Source of the DNA: Tillandsia leiboldiana
Lineage: Eukaryota > Streptophyta > Magnoliopsida > Poales > Bromeliaceae
Assembly (NCBI GenBank): GCA_029204045.2
Contig: CM055066.1
Coordinates: 51,640,991-51,704,990, forward strand
Direction of reading: 5' to 3'
Length of the DNA stretch: 64,000 bases
Shown: positions 39,187 through 52,548 of the stretch, piece after piece
Layout: every line of letters begins with the position of its first letter
How positions within the stretch are numbered: the first letter of the stretch is position 1
Position numbers and translations under genes: made by a program
The notes under the pieces: generated by a model
Database searches by the model: none
Told to the model about the DNA's origin: nothing
The model's input: the letters and a program-made list of their open reading frames with translations, nothing else

Positions 39187-42100
39187 TGGAGGAGGAGACG
39201 GAGTCCTCCTCTACTACAAGTTCTTCTCCGTCCCCGACCTCCCCTCCCTCGCCCGCTTCTACGACTCCAATTGCCGATCCCTCGCCCTCCTCGGCCGCGT
39301 CCGCATCGCCCCCGACGGGGTCAACGCCACCGTAACGATCTCTCGCCTCTCTGATCTCCGCTCGTCGATTTGATTAGGGTTTTCCACCGTTTGCTGCGAT
39401 TTTTGGGGTTTATCTTTGGTCGGTTGTTGATTAGGTTGGTGGGAAGATGAAGTCGCTGGAGAAACACATTGCGGAGGTGCGATCGAACGCGTTCTTTGAT
39501 GGAACGGACTTCAAATTGGCGTCTTGCGATCACCCGAACGATGATAGGGTTGCGAGGGAGTGTGGATTCACTTCGCTCTCCATTCGCGCCGTCAAGGTTT
39601 GGCTTCTGCTTCTGCTTCTGCTTCTGCTTGGCCATAAGAAATGATGAGAAATGTCTGAAATTTCTGCTACAGCAGGAAGTAGAAGTGTGATCTTGACATT
39701 TTCTGGTCGAAAAGTTGAACTTTGATCCACTGCTTCTGATTCTGTTGCAGAGAGAATCTGTTTTTAGGAACTTAGTATAGTACTTGCCACAATATCACTT
39801 TTGAGTCGAATAATTTTTTGAGTTGAACTGTGCTTGTAAAAATTTTGAGTTTTTGCTCTGACATTTTCTAGGCGAAAAAAAAAAGAAACTTATTGTCGAA
39901 GGTTTCTTTGTACTTAAACTTGTAATTTGATTTAGCTCTGTTGTAGTTGTAGTCTTTGAATGCTTATAGTTATGAGGTAGTGATATTTTGCTCGGTAACT
40001 TCTCATTTTTCAGGCGCTAGTTACTTTCAGATCCAATCCGCTATCAAAATCACCAGAAATTTCGAATGCCGGACGGCATTTATCAGCATCTGAATTTCAC
40101 CGCGTCCTTCATGATTTCAGTCAGTAGGATGTTCTTTTTTACTAAAATCCTATCAACTTTTCGTCACGGATGCAAGTCGTGTTATTGATTTTCTGTGAAA
40201 AAAATGCAGGATTACCAGGAAATAGTTTGGATTGTGAGGCATCTCTTTCAAAGCAGCAGATAGTATTGTTGGATGCAAGAAATGTGTATGAGACGAGGAT
40301 TGGGAAGTTTCAGACACCAAATGTAAAGACGTTGGATCCAGAGATAAGGCAATATAGTGACCTCCCTTCGTGGATAGACGAGCACTCAGGACAGCTGCGC
40401 GGGAAATCAATTCTCATGTAAGTACTCGCGGATGTGAGAATCATGGTTGAATGTTCGTCTGTACTCACAGGAAGCTGAAATGAGCTTTTGGGCTGTAGAA
40501 GTAGAAGGTTCAATTTTAAGCTTCTTCTCCTGCAGCCAGCTGTGGACATGATTTTAACTGAAAAAGTATTTTTCATTTGTTCTGTGAATAGTTGTTACTC
40601 GCCAGGATTTAAGTATCCATCGGCACGGACCGTATCCACCGTGCCGTATCGTGCCAACAAGATACCGGCACGATACAGCCCCCGTGCCGATGGCACAGTT
40701 CAAAACCCATTTTCCTTTAAATTACTAAGTAATTTTCTCAATAAAGTTCAAAATATTTGATAAAGATACATAATAAACAATTAGAAAATTTTGTTGCTAA
40801 AGAAAATAAATATTTCATGTCATTATGTGTTGGCACGCATGTATTTTTTGTGACCGGCACTCATCGGCACGGCTCGGTACGCACCGTGCCGTACCGTGCC
40901 GGCAAGTTTTCGACACGACCCCGTGCCACGGCACTTAAATCCTTGGTTACTCGGTACCCTATCCTTTTTCCTCTTACTCTGATCCACACTTTATCAAGCC
41001 ACTATGTCTAGTTTCTCGTTTCCTACAGCCATCCTGTCATAATTGTTGTCTAGTCTATGATTGCTTGTTTTACTTGGTTTGGAGGGGCTTTAATTGTATT
41101 TTAATATTTCAGGTACTGTACCGGAGGTATACGATGTGAAATGGCCTCTTCTTATATCCGCTCTAAAGGTGAAGGTTTTGAGAATGTGTTTCAAGTAAGT
41201 CTCTTTCTATAGATTTTCAGAGATTCTTCTGCGTTAGTAATTGTTAATTACTATGCCTACATGTTTCCAATGGTGAAAATCAAAGAGTTTTCATTTATAA
41301 TATTACATTCTTATTGGTATGAGAGTTAAGTAATCGACTCAGCAACATATTTCACTCGCCCTGACTACATGTTGTGGCGTTCATGGCAGTTATTTGGTGG
41401 AATTCAGAGATATTTGGAGCAATTTCCAGATGGCGGATATTTCAAAGGAAAGAACTTTGTTTTTGATCACAGGTGAATTATTCTCAAATGAACTTTGTAC
41501 GTGCTTATATGTGCTGCCGATAGTTTGATATGAAGAAGTTTGAATTTATCGATTTCCAACTTATCTCATTTTGCCGAACAGGATTTCGGTTGGAAGCCAG
41601 GATGGAAATGTACTCGGCAGTTGTTTAATGTGTGGTTTGTCCTTTGATGATTATTCATCTCGTTGCCGGTGCACTCATTGCAGGATGTTGGTTTTAGTAT
41701 GTTCTGATTGCCAGGTACTGTGACTTCTCTTGTGTTTGAATGCATAAAAGCCGTTTCCATTCTTTGTCTGCTTTAGGGCCTTGTTTGGCCTGGCTGAAGC
41801 TTTCAGTGAAGTTGTTCGAAAACGCATTAGCGGCTTCTCAACTGTTAATCTTCCCAATTATCTTTCTGCTCTAGCAGAAGCAGCAGTAGCTGGACTTTTT
41901 GTTTGCCAAAGAATCCTAGCTGCAGCTTTTGGGAGTAGAGAACTGCTCCTGAAGCCAGGTCGAAGCATGCAACTTAATATCTTTTGGAATGTCCTATTTG
42001 TTCGCCCTATTAACCTTTTGCGACTGATTAATTCCTTCATTGCGACCGATATAATGGCCATATCTTCGTGCCTTGTTTTCTTTGTAATTAAATTGCCGTT

Positions 42101-43451
42101 ATCCCTTGAGCTTACGTTCTACTTTCCGTACTCTTTTGTTACCCAGGGTAAGTGCAGCGAGGAATATATTTGTGAGCTGTGTCAGAAAAAAGACAAGGGA
42201 AGCTGGACAAAGCCGTCGAGCAAGGATTCACCATTCCAATTGGGACTATCACCTGATTCATCAGAAGCTATCGAGATTGAGAAAACCACGCCCACCGACC
42301 ACTCTACACCTGTATCTGAACTTCCCCGGAGTTATGGTAAGGTCTGTACAATTAGGGTTAAAGAGGTCTAAACTCTCTTTTTGTCGAGTTCTCTTTTCTA
42401 AAGATTATTTTTGATGGATGTGGATTTTTATCTAAATAGGTGTGCAAATTTACCACATTGATGTATAAGCGAAAGTGATATATATATATATATCACCTTA
42501 GGAACAACAAGATGGAAGGGGACTAAGTGATGATAAATGTAATGCGAGGGGAGTGAAAATTGCGACATTTCCAGGGGTTTTCGTTCATTTTAAGCTTGAA
42601 GCTATTTCCATGCAAACTTATTTGTTGGGGAAATTTTACTTTCTTTTGCATTTCATTTTCCTGGATATATATATTTATCACTTTGCCAAACAATCTCTTT
42701 CCTTTACGCATCTATCCAATGATCTTAACTAATTCATTGTGCAGATTGCAAGAACCCGAGAAAGTTGAGAATCCTATGCCTGCACGGTTTCCGACAGAGC
42801 GGATCAAACTTCAAGGGAAGAACTTCATCGCTCGCTAAGAAGCTCAAGAACACTGTCGAGCTCGTCTTCGTCGATGCCCCTCATGAGCTCCCTTTCATTT
42901 ACCATCCAAACTGCAGTAAACCTCCGCACGAAAACCCCAAAACGAAATTTGCTTGGCTTGTTGCACCAAACTCAAACGGCTCGCCTGAGAAAGACTGGAA
43001 AATCGCAGAAGCGCCGTTCGACCCTCTCCAGTATCTGCAGCAGACCGGAGGCTTCGCAGAATCTTATGATTATATTGAGAAAACAATTACAAAGATGGGT
43101 CCCTTCGATGGTATTCTTGGGTTCTCGCAAGGCGCAGCAATGGCTGCATTATTCTGCGAACAACAGCAGAGATTATGCGGCACAATTTATTTCAAGTTCG
43201 GGATATTTTGCTCGGGATATTCAGCATTTCCGAGCAATTTTGACGGCGATTTAGTTAATCTTCCCTCTCTACACTGTTTTGGTAATGGCGGGGGGCGAGA
43301 TCGGCAGATAGATAACCGAGCAAGCGTGGAACTCGCAGATCGGTTCGACGGTGATTGCAAGGCCATTGTCGAGCACGAAATGGGTCATATTATACCGACT
43401 CGGCCACCGCACATTGACCGAATGAAGGAATTTCTCTTTCAGTTCCTGTGA
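39134..43451 (+). CDS. STR6: Rhodanese-like / FSH1-type serine hydrolase fusion (STR6 family)
   Basis: Nine exons: 39134-39331, 39435-39596, 40014-40119, 40210-40417, 41113-41194, 41390-41472, 41582-41714, 42147-42336, 42745-43451. All are GT-AG and total 1869 nt (622 aa). The N-terminal part has a run of ten Asp (9-18) and then the UPF0176/TrhO-like lead-in domain. The rhodanese domain follows (LLDARNVYETRIGKF, active-site loop YCTGGIRCE with Cys227). Cys-rich pairs (SCLMCGLSF, CRCTHCRM, ICELC) lie between about 300 and 350. The C-terminal alpha/beta hydrolase (FSH1, PF03959) has LCLHGFRQSG, nucleophile Ser515 in GFSQGAA and His602 in GHIIP. Family knowledge: the rhodanese part resembles tRNA-uridine hydroxylase TrhO, and the hydrolase substrate is unknown. 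The nearest Arabidopsis counterpart I recall is At1g09280. Intron 4 carries a hAT MITE. Confidence 0.94.
40602..40945. mobile_element. hAT-type MITE in STR6 intron 4
   Basis: A 344-bp element with perfect 8-bp duplication GTTACTCG (40594-40601, 40946-40953). Ends CCAGGATTTAAGTATCC and GGCACTTAAATCCTTG, with CGGCACGG-rich arms and an AT-rich centre. Same family as 45543-45851 and 18006-18300. Confidence 0.92.
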
Positions 43452-43728
43452 ATTTGTCGGAAACTAATCTGATTTTGTTGTACCCTAATTTGAAGTGATT
43501 TGTGAAATGTTGAAGGTTCTTTGCTTTCATTTTGTTTTGTATGCTGCATGCTACTGATTTTGTTGCACCCTAATCAGTAGCTTCATCAGAGAATAAGAGC
43601 CTATTAAACTATTTTGATTAAATTTAGGGATCTTAATGTTGAATAAAACATAAAAAACTCTGTTTTTTCGGTAATTTTAAGATTTTAGAAAACAACAGTT
43701 GTTCACACTATTTCGTATGGTATGATAG

Positions 43729-43933
43729 CAGGGGTGTCGACGAGCCGAACATGAGAGCTGGGTCGGCTCGTGTTCGGCTCGTTTATTAACGAGCCGAACA
43801 CGAGAGCTGGTTCGCGAACAACAAGTTTGATTTTCATTCCTATTAGGTGTAAAGTTAAAAAAAAATTAAAAAATTAAAATTTTAATTTAATAATTAAAAT
43901 TTATAAAAAATTGATAGCCAAAAATTTAACTAG

Positions 43934-44027
<94 letters not shown>

Positions 44028-44191
44028 GAGCTGTTATCGAGTCAAACATGAGCGAACTTATCCAGCTCGTGTTCGGCTCGTTTATTAAACGAGCTAAAAA
44101 ATTCGGCTCGTATTCGATTCGTTTACTAAACGAACGATTCGATCTCAAGCTTATTTCGAACTGAACACGAACTAGAGGATTGCCACCCCTA
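43729..44191. mobile_element. hAT-type MITE between STR6 and ICP55 genes
   Basis: Perfect 8-bp duplication TATGATAG (43721-43728, 44192-44199). Ends CAGGGGTGTCGACGAGCC and ATTGCCACCCCTA. Interior has GAGC/GCTCG words and an (AT)n run of about 44 units (43936-44024). Best-defined copy of its family. Confidence 0.93.
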
Positions 44192-44199
44192 TATGATAG

Positions 44200-44475
44200 T
44201 AGGATGTCAATGGGTGGGGATATCCGAAATTATAACTGAATTCAAATCTCAACGGAATGGATTTACGTAATGTTAAACATATACGGCTTCGATACGGATA
44301 TAAAAAATAAAATTCGATCCGAATCTAAATTAATTTTACATTATATAATGTATATGTATGGTTTGAATTTTTGAATTCAGATTCTGGTTCAAGTTTTAAA
44401 TTTTTGGTCAAATTTAAATTTGGATATGAATTTTTGAAATCCGTCGTATTCGGACTTTTAAAAATCTGTTAAATT
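44200..44475. mobile_element. Fragment of a TAGGGATGTCAA-family hAT MITE
   Basis: TAGGATGTCAATGGGTGGGG followed by the AACGGAATGGATTTACG and ATTCGGA words of the family in the orientation opposite to 7372-7980. It is cut off near 44475. Directly adjoins the preceding MITE. Confidence 0.6.
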
Positions 44476-44735
44476 CACTGTCTTAATTAAGATTAGCCTC
44501 CAATTATATTTTGTAGGGGATTAAATTGGGTTTATAAGGGTATTTTAGTAATTTCAGAACAAATTTAAAAAATTTTGAATAGCAATAAGGGGTGAACAAG
44601 CAAAAAAATTCATAAAAATTGTAAAGATTATTATTATGAAAAAGAAAAAAGTATGGGTCAAAAGTTTGAGGACCAAATGAAACTAAACTCAAAGTTCAGG
44701 GACTCACAGTGTAATTTACCAGCACTATAATAAGG

Positions 44736-44742
<7 letters not shown>

Positions 44743-44782
<40 letters not shown>
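44743..44782 (+). repeat. (GA)n tract in the ICP55 leader
   Basis: About 19 GA units ending 14 nt before the ATG at 44796. GA repeats at this position are known binding sites for plant BBR/BPC factors, but here the role is inference. TATAATAA at about 44726 lies just upstream. Confidence 0.85.
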
Positions 44783-44784
<2 letters not shown>

Positions 44785-44795
44785 TTTTAGCGGTA

Positions 44796-47700
44796 ATGGC
44801 GATGAGATGGTTGGGGAGAAGAGTCCAAGGCAAAATCCCCACGCGCAAGGTAATCGATTAATCGATCGATAACACTCTCGAGATCGCTCTCCTCATTAGG
44901 GTTTTTGGTTCTCCGCGCTTTTGCTTCTGCTTAATCTCTTTTCCTGCTACTTTTATGCTTCTGCCGTGTTCAAATGATTGAATTTGTGGTACTGGGCGAC
45001 GTGGGCGCTTCAAAATTCAACTGTGGAGCTAAATTTGTTCCATTTCGTTCGATTTTGAAGTGTTTTCTTCTTAAATTCGCCAAAAAGGAGCATACTAATG
45101 AGTTAAAATTCCAGGTCTTTTTACTCCATGGTGCTGGGTAAGCATTTCAAAATTCCATTTGCGGGTTAAATTTGCTTCTTTTTGATCCATTTTTGTTAAA
45201 AAGGAGCATAATAATGAGCATTCAAGTTCCTCTTTTACTCCATTAATGCAAGGAAAGGGTGGAAAATGGTGCTGGGAATCAAAGTTTCCAACATAATATT
45301 GAAAAAATTATGGTCCTAGTAGCAATGAGAAAGAAGAGTATCAAGCATTTTCACATCACAGGATTTTATGTTGAAAAACAAAAACAAAATTTCTCTTTTT
45401 TTCGTTAATAATAGAAAAGTTTGAAAATAGTGATGTGTATATATTTACTGAACAATTCCCGAAGTTCATTAGCGAGGACGGGAATCAATACAATTTGAAC
45501 GTACCAATTTCGGTTGTGGCCTTAGTTTGTTAATGTTCAGTTCAAGGATTCAAATGCAGTGGCACGGGATCGTTTTGAAAACTTAATTGCACAGTACGAC
45601 ACAGAGCGTGTCGTGACGTGCTGATGCGTGCCGGTCACAAAAAATACATGTGTGAAATATTTATTTTCTTTAGCAACAAAATATTCTAATTAGTTATTAT
45701 GTATCTTTATCAAATTTTTTAAATTTCATTAAAAAAACTACTTAGAAATTTGAGCTGTGCCATCGGCACGGGGGTCATATCGTGCTGATATTTTGTTGGC
45801 ACGATATGACATGGTGGATACGGGTCACACCGATGGGCACTCAAATCCCTGGTTTAGTTGCAATTGGTTTCCGAAGGACTCTTTCGTGATCACGTGAAGA
45901 CTTGGCCTTTCATTCTCTCTGATTGCCTACCAAAGTTTCCATGCAATTTTGTAGCCTCTTTTATGTCATGAAGTAAAATGATCGCGGGCAATCACTTCCC
46001 TCTCATGATGGTTCATGAACGATATATTTCCGATGCATTATATGTTCTTATATAGTTGTTATTTTCTAGGTTGCCTCTTGGGCTTTCGTGGCTTCAAATG
46101 ATTTTATTAGAGGCGCTTCATATGCCACTCAGAGTGCCATCGATGTTGGCCAGCCAACTTCGCTATCTCATCCTAAGGTAATGCTTCTACATTTGTCGAT
46201 CACACCTTATTCTTCTAACTCTTTGACTGTATTGAAATAGTTCGCAGTAGCGGCTTTTCAGTTTTTTTTAAAAAAATCTCCTTATCTTAGTATGAAACTG
46301 CAGCTGTTATTTTTTGGGGCTACTTACAAATTTAGTCTATTTGGATTTCATCTTCATTGTTTCAATTATGACGATTTAGTCCCTGAAATTTGTTTTACAA
46401 AACAATTAAGACCATTTGATGCTTATGCAAACAACACCATTAGACGCTTTGTAGTTAAATTAGAAACTTTGAGACTAAAGTGAACTTGGGGTCCAACATG
46501 AGAGAGTAAATTGTTGAATTTGGATCGAACTTTTGGGACTAAATTTGTAATTAACCCTTTTATCCTCCAAGTTTCACTTTTTTTTCTTGAAACAATTGAG
46601 AACTAACCGGTGCATTAAAGTATATTGTTCCACACCTAGTCGGTTTAGCTTTATCCCTGCAATGCTTATTACTAGCTTCTTATTTCCATCAAGTACTTAC
46701 TGTTGTTGAATAATTCAGTTTAAAGAGTGGAGGTTTCTTTGTTCTACTCCTTCTCTATTTATTCTATTTGTTCTTTCCATATCAGTTAATTGCAGAAGGA
46801 GAAATCACACCTGGCATTACGTGTGATGAGTATATTTCGAGAAGAAAAAGGATTTTGGAGCGGCTTCCAGAGAAGAGCTTGGCTATAATTGCTTCTGCAC
46901 CCGTGAAAATGATGACCGAAGTGGTCCCATACTCATTTAGACAAGATGCTGATTACCTTTATGTAACGGGTTGTGCACAACCTGGTGGTGTTGCAGTTCT
47001 AAGTGAGGAATGCGGCTTGTGTATGTTCATGCCGGACCTAGATCCTCATGTAAGCCACTTTTTGAGGTTTTACGTTTAAAATATTCTCATCTTGCGAGAA
47101 GATGTTCCATTTGCCTAAATTAGAGTTAAAAGTACACTTTGGACTACTTTATTACAAATCTAGCTGTGTTCGTATAATTGTCTATCTTAAAAGAATCAGT
47201 CATTATTTATACTCTATAATGATAATTATCTGTGTCTACATTTCTCTGGCGATATTTGTTTGGCGTGGATTTTTTTATGGCCATCACCTCTTAGCTTGTA
47301 TACAATGTTGTAACAGGATGTAACTTGGCAAGGTCAAATTGCTGGAGCAGAAGCTGCGTTGGAATTTTTTGAGGCAGAGAATGCGTACCCGCTTAGTAAG
47401 ATGCACAAGGTCAGTTTGTTAGCATTTCTGCGAATCAACCTGCCAGTATGCAACTATTTGATCTATTAATATATATATTTGCATATATATAACCTCAGAA
47501 ACTTGATTTCTTGATAAAAAATACCCATGTACTTACAAATAACCCCTCTTTAAGACCTCTTTCTAATACACAATCAACTTCACTCCCTAACTGAAGATGA
47601 CATAAACTGCACTTTCAGGAGCTATATACGAAAATTTTGATTTTACAGTGGTATATATGTAAATAGATGAGTTTTTTTTGTCAGAATATGTATGTAAAAG

Positions 47701-50626
47701 CCCCCGTCCTCTATAATTGTCAAATAAAATTTTAAACGCCAGTCGATATTTTTCATCAACTGTAGCTTTCTAATTGCAGATCCTTCCAGATATGATTGGA
47801 CGAGCAACAAGAGTGTTTCATAATGCAAGGACCGCCTCTCCATCTTACATGGAGTTAGAGGCTTTTAATAGGGCATTGCATAACAAACAAGTAAAAGATG
47901 TCTCTCTTTATATTCACGAACTTCGATGGTTAAAGTCAACATCAGAGCTCAAGTTAATGAGAGAATCTGCATCAATTGCATGCCAGGTACACTTTCTACT
48001 TTGCTTAAATTGATTACTCTTTCCTTTTACAATTATACTTTCCGCTTACGCATGCATGTATTTTCCTCGTTTTTGCTTAAGACACTTATATGTTGGCTAA
48101 TCTCGTTTAGTCGTTTTGCTTTATATTTGTATACAACACTAACTTACCTTTCATTATATTTTTCAGTTGTGCTGTTGGTATGTATCTGCTTTCTTGGTTG
48201 AAATTTAGCTACATGAATTTATTAACTAATCTTTCTCACAAAAAATTTTGGCCTTTCAGGAATGGTGAATAGATTTTTTGTATTTTCAATAATTCGCTTC
48301 ATATACAAGCCCAATATGTGCGCTACAATATTAAACCGGCAGTAGTTTCGTCTAGTCACCTCTAGTTCTTTATTAGTGACAACCTTTTTTCTTTTCCGTG
48401 TAGTCTCTGTTGCAAACAATGTTGTTTTCGAGGACGTTTCCTGAGGAGAGCAAACTATCAGCTAAAGTTGAGTATGAATGCAAAATGAGAGGGGCACAAA
48501 GAATGGCGTAAGCATTTATCCTTTCATTTAACAATCTCGTTCCATTTCTTTTTATTTGAAATTGAGAAGAGAATATCTTTTTCTTCGTGGACAACAAAAG
48601 GTTTCATGGTGGTTTGCCCGTTCTAACTCCTCATTTTCCTATTTCTAGGTTTAACCCTGTGGTCGGCGGTGGAGCGAATGGAAGCGTTATACACTACTCA
48701 AGAAATGATCAGAAAGTAAGAAATATGCTTTTTCCTCGTGTACTCATTTGCAAATACTGCCCATTTGTTTTCTTAGATAAGTTGATGGTTAAAGTTTGGC
48801 AGATCAAAGCTGGAGAACTCGTACTAATGGATATGGGGTGTGAGCTCCATGGCTACGTCAGTGACCTAACCCGAACTTGGTCACCTTTCGGTAGCTTTTC
48901 TTCTACTCAGGTCTTGATCCTGTATATCACTTCTGTTTATTTTTAATCAAAAGCACTCCATTCATAGTTCCTGGCGCTACTAATTTTATCCAATAGTTCT
49001 GTGCTCATTATTTTTAATCTTTGTGTGAATTCACATCAAGCTACGTTAATATTACTTGTTTTGTTCTTTGAACCAAGTTTTATTTTCCTTTTTTAAATCA
49101 ATGGCATAAACATGATACCTGAATCTTACTCTTTTAATTGGTCTCAGGAAATACTCTATAATTTGATATTGGAGACAAATAAAGAATGCATCAAGCTTTG
49201 TCGACCAGGTGTGAGCATTCGACAAATACATGACTATTCGGTATGATCATTTATCCCTAATTGTTCCTGTAGTTCATCATTTGTGCCTTTTCACAAGATA
49301 TTTTGCATGGAAATGTTGAACTCACATTAATCTCACGCACGCTGTGTGGAAATATGCAGGTTAAGATGCTAAGGAAGGGACTCAAAGAGCTCGCCATTTT
49401 AAGAGATGAAAACAGCCACTCATATCATCAGCTGAATCCAACCTCAATAGGTTTAGCAACTGTTACTTTCTATAACGTCTTCCAACTCTCTCTGTGAAAT
49501 ATAAAATATCTTCTTTTTGAATTGCCAGGCCACTATTTAGGAATGGATGTCCACGACTCACCCACGATAAGCATCGACCGCTCTCTGCAGCCAGGTGTTG
49601 TAAGTGATAATTTTCCTGATTGCAAAATTCGAAAAATTCAATCTTTTCCTCAATAATTCAGTCATGTTAATCTGGTGATAGAATTTTGCCAAGAAGAAAA
49701 CTGATTCAACAGAAAATAAATCATAAAATATGCCTCCACAGCTTCGTGATAAACTCTTGGTCCTGTTTTCTGTGATCCATAGGCTGAATTCTGACAGTCG
49801 ACTTTCGACTGCATATATGAACAGACCTACCAGCAACTCCTGTTTATATCTTCGTACAGTGCAGTATACTTTTAGCTGCTGGTTATCTTATACTAATTGT
49901 TTATGCGAGTCAATTACTTTGTCTGCTAATTAGAACAAAATAATGGATTTGGGCAGGTAATTACAATTGAGCCGGGAGTTTATATTCCCTCATCTTACAA
50001 TGCACCAGATAGGTAGCTATCTGCTGTTCAACCTGCTAATTATATTTGTACGCGTGTGCTCGTGAGAACGACATTGGCGGTTCTTGTATTGCTTATTAAG
50101 AAACTTGTTTGTTCGTAGTTTCCGAGGTATCGGAATAAGGATCGAAGATGAAGTCCTCATTACCGAAACTGGGCATGAGGTACTATTCCCCCTCTACTAC
50201 AATTTCTCATATTTTTGGTGATTTAGAGTTCCACTCATCAGAAAACAACAGCTTTAAGTAGAGCCTAGATGTTGTTGCTTGGGCAGAGCTTTTCAAAGCA
50301 GTAACAGCTTTAAGTAGAGCCTACATAGCAGAAGCTTCAGAAATGGAGCTTTTGCTCTTGGGGAACTAAAACCTCATTTCAGCTTTCGTTCTGAGACCTT
50401 TTTTTGTCTGTCTAATACTTTCTGCTTCTAGTAATGGAGAGGCCACTTTAGAACTCGTGCCGAGCGGAACAGTTAATATCTTATGCTGGTGCTATTTTCT
50501 GATGCCATTAAATTGCGGAAGCAGGTTCTTACCGCATCAATGCCGAAAGAGATCTCGCACATCACATCGTTGCTGAACAACTATACAGGAACAGCCGAAG
50601 CCCCAGTGTTGAGAGCAGCATTCTAG
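44796..50626 (+). CDS. ICP55: Intermediate-cleaving peptidase ICP55-type X-Pro aminopeptidase (M24B), mitochondrial
   Basis: Fourteen exons: 44796-44849, 46070-46177, 46786-47049, 47317-47409, 47780-47986, 48404-48507, 48649-48715, 48803-48910, 49148-49240, 49360-49450, 49529-49599, 49957-50012, 50119-50179, 50525-50626. All GT-AG, 1479 nt, 492 aa. The N-terminus (MAMRWLGRRVQGKIPTRK..) is basic, as for a mitochondrial presequence. An AMP_N domain follows (SFRQDADYLYVTGC), then the M24 fold with all five metal ligands: D309 (MDMG), D320 (VSDLTRTW), H398 (SIGHYLG), E425 (TIEPGV), E448 (RIEDEV). ICP55 trims one residue from imported mitochondrial proteins after MPP cleavage to stabilise them. 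The length is that of plant homologues (At1g09300 as I recall). Introns are short apart from the first, which carries a MITE. Confidence 0.95.
45543..45851. mobile_element. hAT-type MITE in ICP55 intron 1
   Basis: 309 bp; duplications GTTCAGTT/GTTTAGTT (45535-45542, 45852-45859) with one mismatch. Ends CAAGGATTCAAATG and GGCACTCAAATCCCTG. Inverted relative of 40602-40945 with TGTGCCATCGGCACGGG. Confidence 0.85.
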
Positions 50627-52548
50627 AGGTATGGCATAAGTTCCAAGTCTATTCCAACATATATAGTGATGGCACTCTGATGGTGGTGAGAGGTCTTGAT
50701 TTCTTGTCCCGAGGAGCTATATCATAATTCAATGCTTTAGGTTATGCTTAATTTCCTGAATTTTAGTTTGAGGAATGGAAAGTTATTCGTTGGTCGGTAG
50801 TCGTGTATGTTGCTTTAGATGCAGTTTCCCGGATTATTTAAGTAATGCTGATGCAGTATCATGAATTACAGGGAGGACTATTACCTTGTGAAGATAACAT
50901 GGAGCATACAAAGAGTAGTTGGTTGTACTTGAAGCGGAGCAAAGTGAAAATTTGTATTCGCATGATGATAAACAAGAACTCATTTCAAATATGCGTGGCG
51001 GGATTTCGCAGCTCAAGATCCGAATATCTGGTGCTGTTGCAAAGGTATCGCATACTTTCATTGGCGGTCTCTTGTTTGATTCCCCTTGTTGCTGAATTCT
51101 GTAGTGTTACATTTTTCAATTCGATTTTAGAGTAAACGAGAAAAAAAACTAGATTATTATAAACAACGTGAAATTCTATTGCATTTAAAGCCAGGATTGT
51201 GCTTTTGAATCTCTGCAGATCTTCCAGTTTTTTGTCCATGCCTGTCTTTTACCAACCCAAAGCTTTAGTTGTGAAGAAACTAGAAACTATGAGAATTTAA
51301 GCCGAAGTATATAGTATTTACGTATTCTTGTATAAAAGAACAAAATTTAAAAAAGAAGAGAAAAAATCTATAGTTTTCTGTGTGTGATGGAGATGTCTAT
51401 AGTACAACATGAACATTGATGTTTATTAGGGACTACTACTACTAGGCAAGTTCATTGTATGGAAACAGCTAAACCTACTGACATTAATGAAGCACATGCA
51501 TTTCAAGTGTTCCTCCCCATTCACTTTTTTTGCTTCTTTGAGTGTGCCAGATTTGTGATGCTTTAGGGAAGATTGTTTCTAGGACCTGGTCCACCTTGTC
51601 AGCTGTAAACCGACCAGTTGATTTATATCATTTATCGATCTCCATTGTAAATCCTTAGTACTTCCACATTCAAAATTTAGTTTTGTTTAGTATATTTAGT
51701 GGTGGAGATTGAAAGTAGAGCTGGAATGAATGGCAGATCATTGACTCGTTCACGATAAACCAATTCCGAGCAATGACTTCTCAAGTTTTAAGGACAGCCA
51801 TGAAACCTTTGAGATACCATTACTCATTGTCTCAGAATAATATGATGGAAAGTCGAAATAAACTTCTGAGTCCAAGAATCGAAACTTTGAAGTTTGCGAT
51901 TTTGTTGTAGAGAGAAAACTTGTAGTGCTTTGAACAATTAAAGAGACCAAATCTGATTTATATATATATACACCTCAAAATAATGAATGCATTGCTATAA
52001 ACTGTTCATGAGATTGTAAGTTAATGATGGTCTCCAATTCTCTTCAAAAATATTTTTCCCCTACTAATCGGCGATTAATTATTTCACTATCTTGCATTAT
52101 GATGATATTGCTCTTTAGCTCAATAGTTAACTCCATATAATTGACACTTAATCTCATATTTTGTTGGATCATTCCTTTATTAGCTTAAGTTTTAGAGTAT
52201 TTGTTGTATCACATGCTAAAGATCAAATAGTCACAGCTCTAAATCCTACCAGATTCCTGATTTTAAAGATCAAATATGAGGGGAGAGCATTGAATATAAC
52301 ACGAATAAAAAACACCATTTTTTATCAGCTTAATCTTTTCGTTCCGCATAATCTATATCTATTATGTTTTAAAAGAAAGGACCCTTTGAACCATTTGAAC
52401 CTACAATGGACACACTTTCCACTATTTAAAATGTACATATAATCCATTAAATGGCCCATTAATACAAGAGGTGCAGTAGTAGTGTCAATAAGGTACAAAG
52501 TAAAGAACCTTTTCTAAAGAGTGAGAGAGAAACCATACTTTTTTTTTA
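50627..52548. other. Downstream and intergenic DNA, no gene supported
   Basis: The 3' flank of ICP55 followed by moderately AT-rich unique-looking sequence. Short open frames at 50834-51239 and 52161-52442 have no motif, no homologous exon pattern and no splice-supported extension. I see no tRNA or other RNA gene. Confidence 0.55.

Noticed and set aside
50834..51239. Extra exon or small gene downstream of ICP55
   Set aside because: The ICP55 protein ends at a conserved position at 50626; the later frames have no homology or splice logic.
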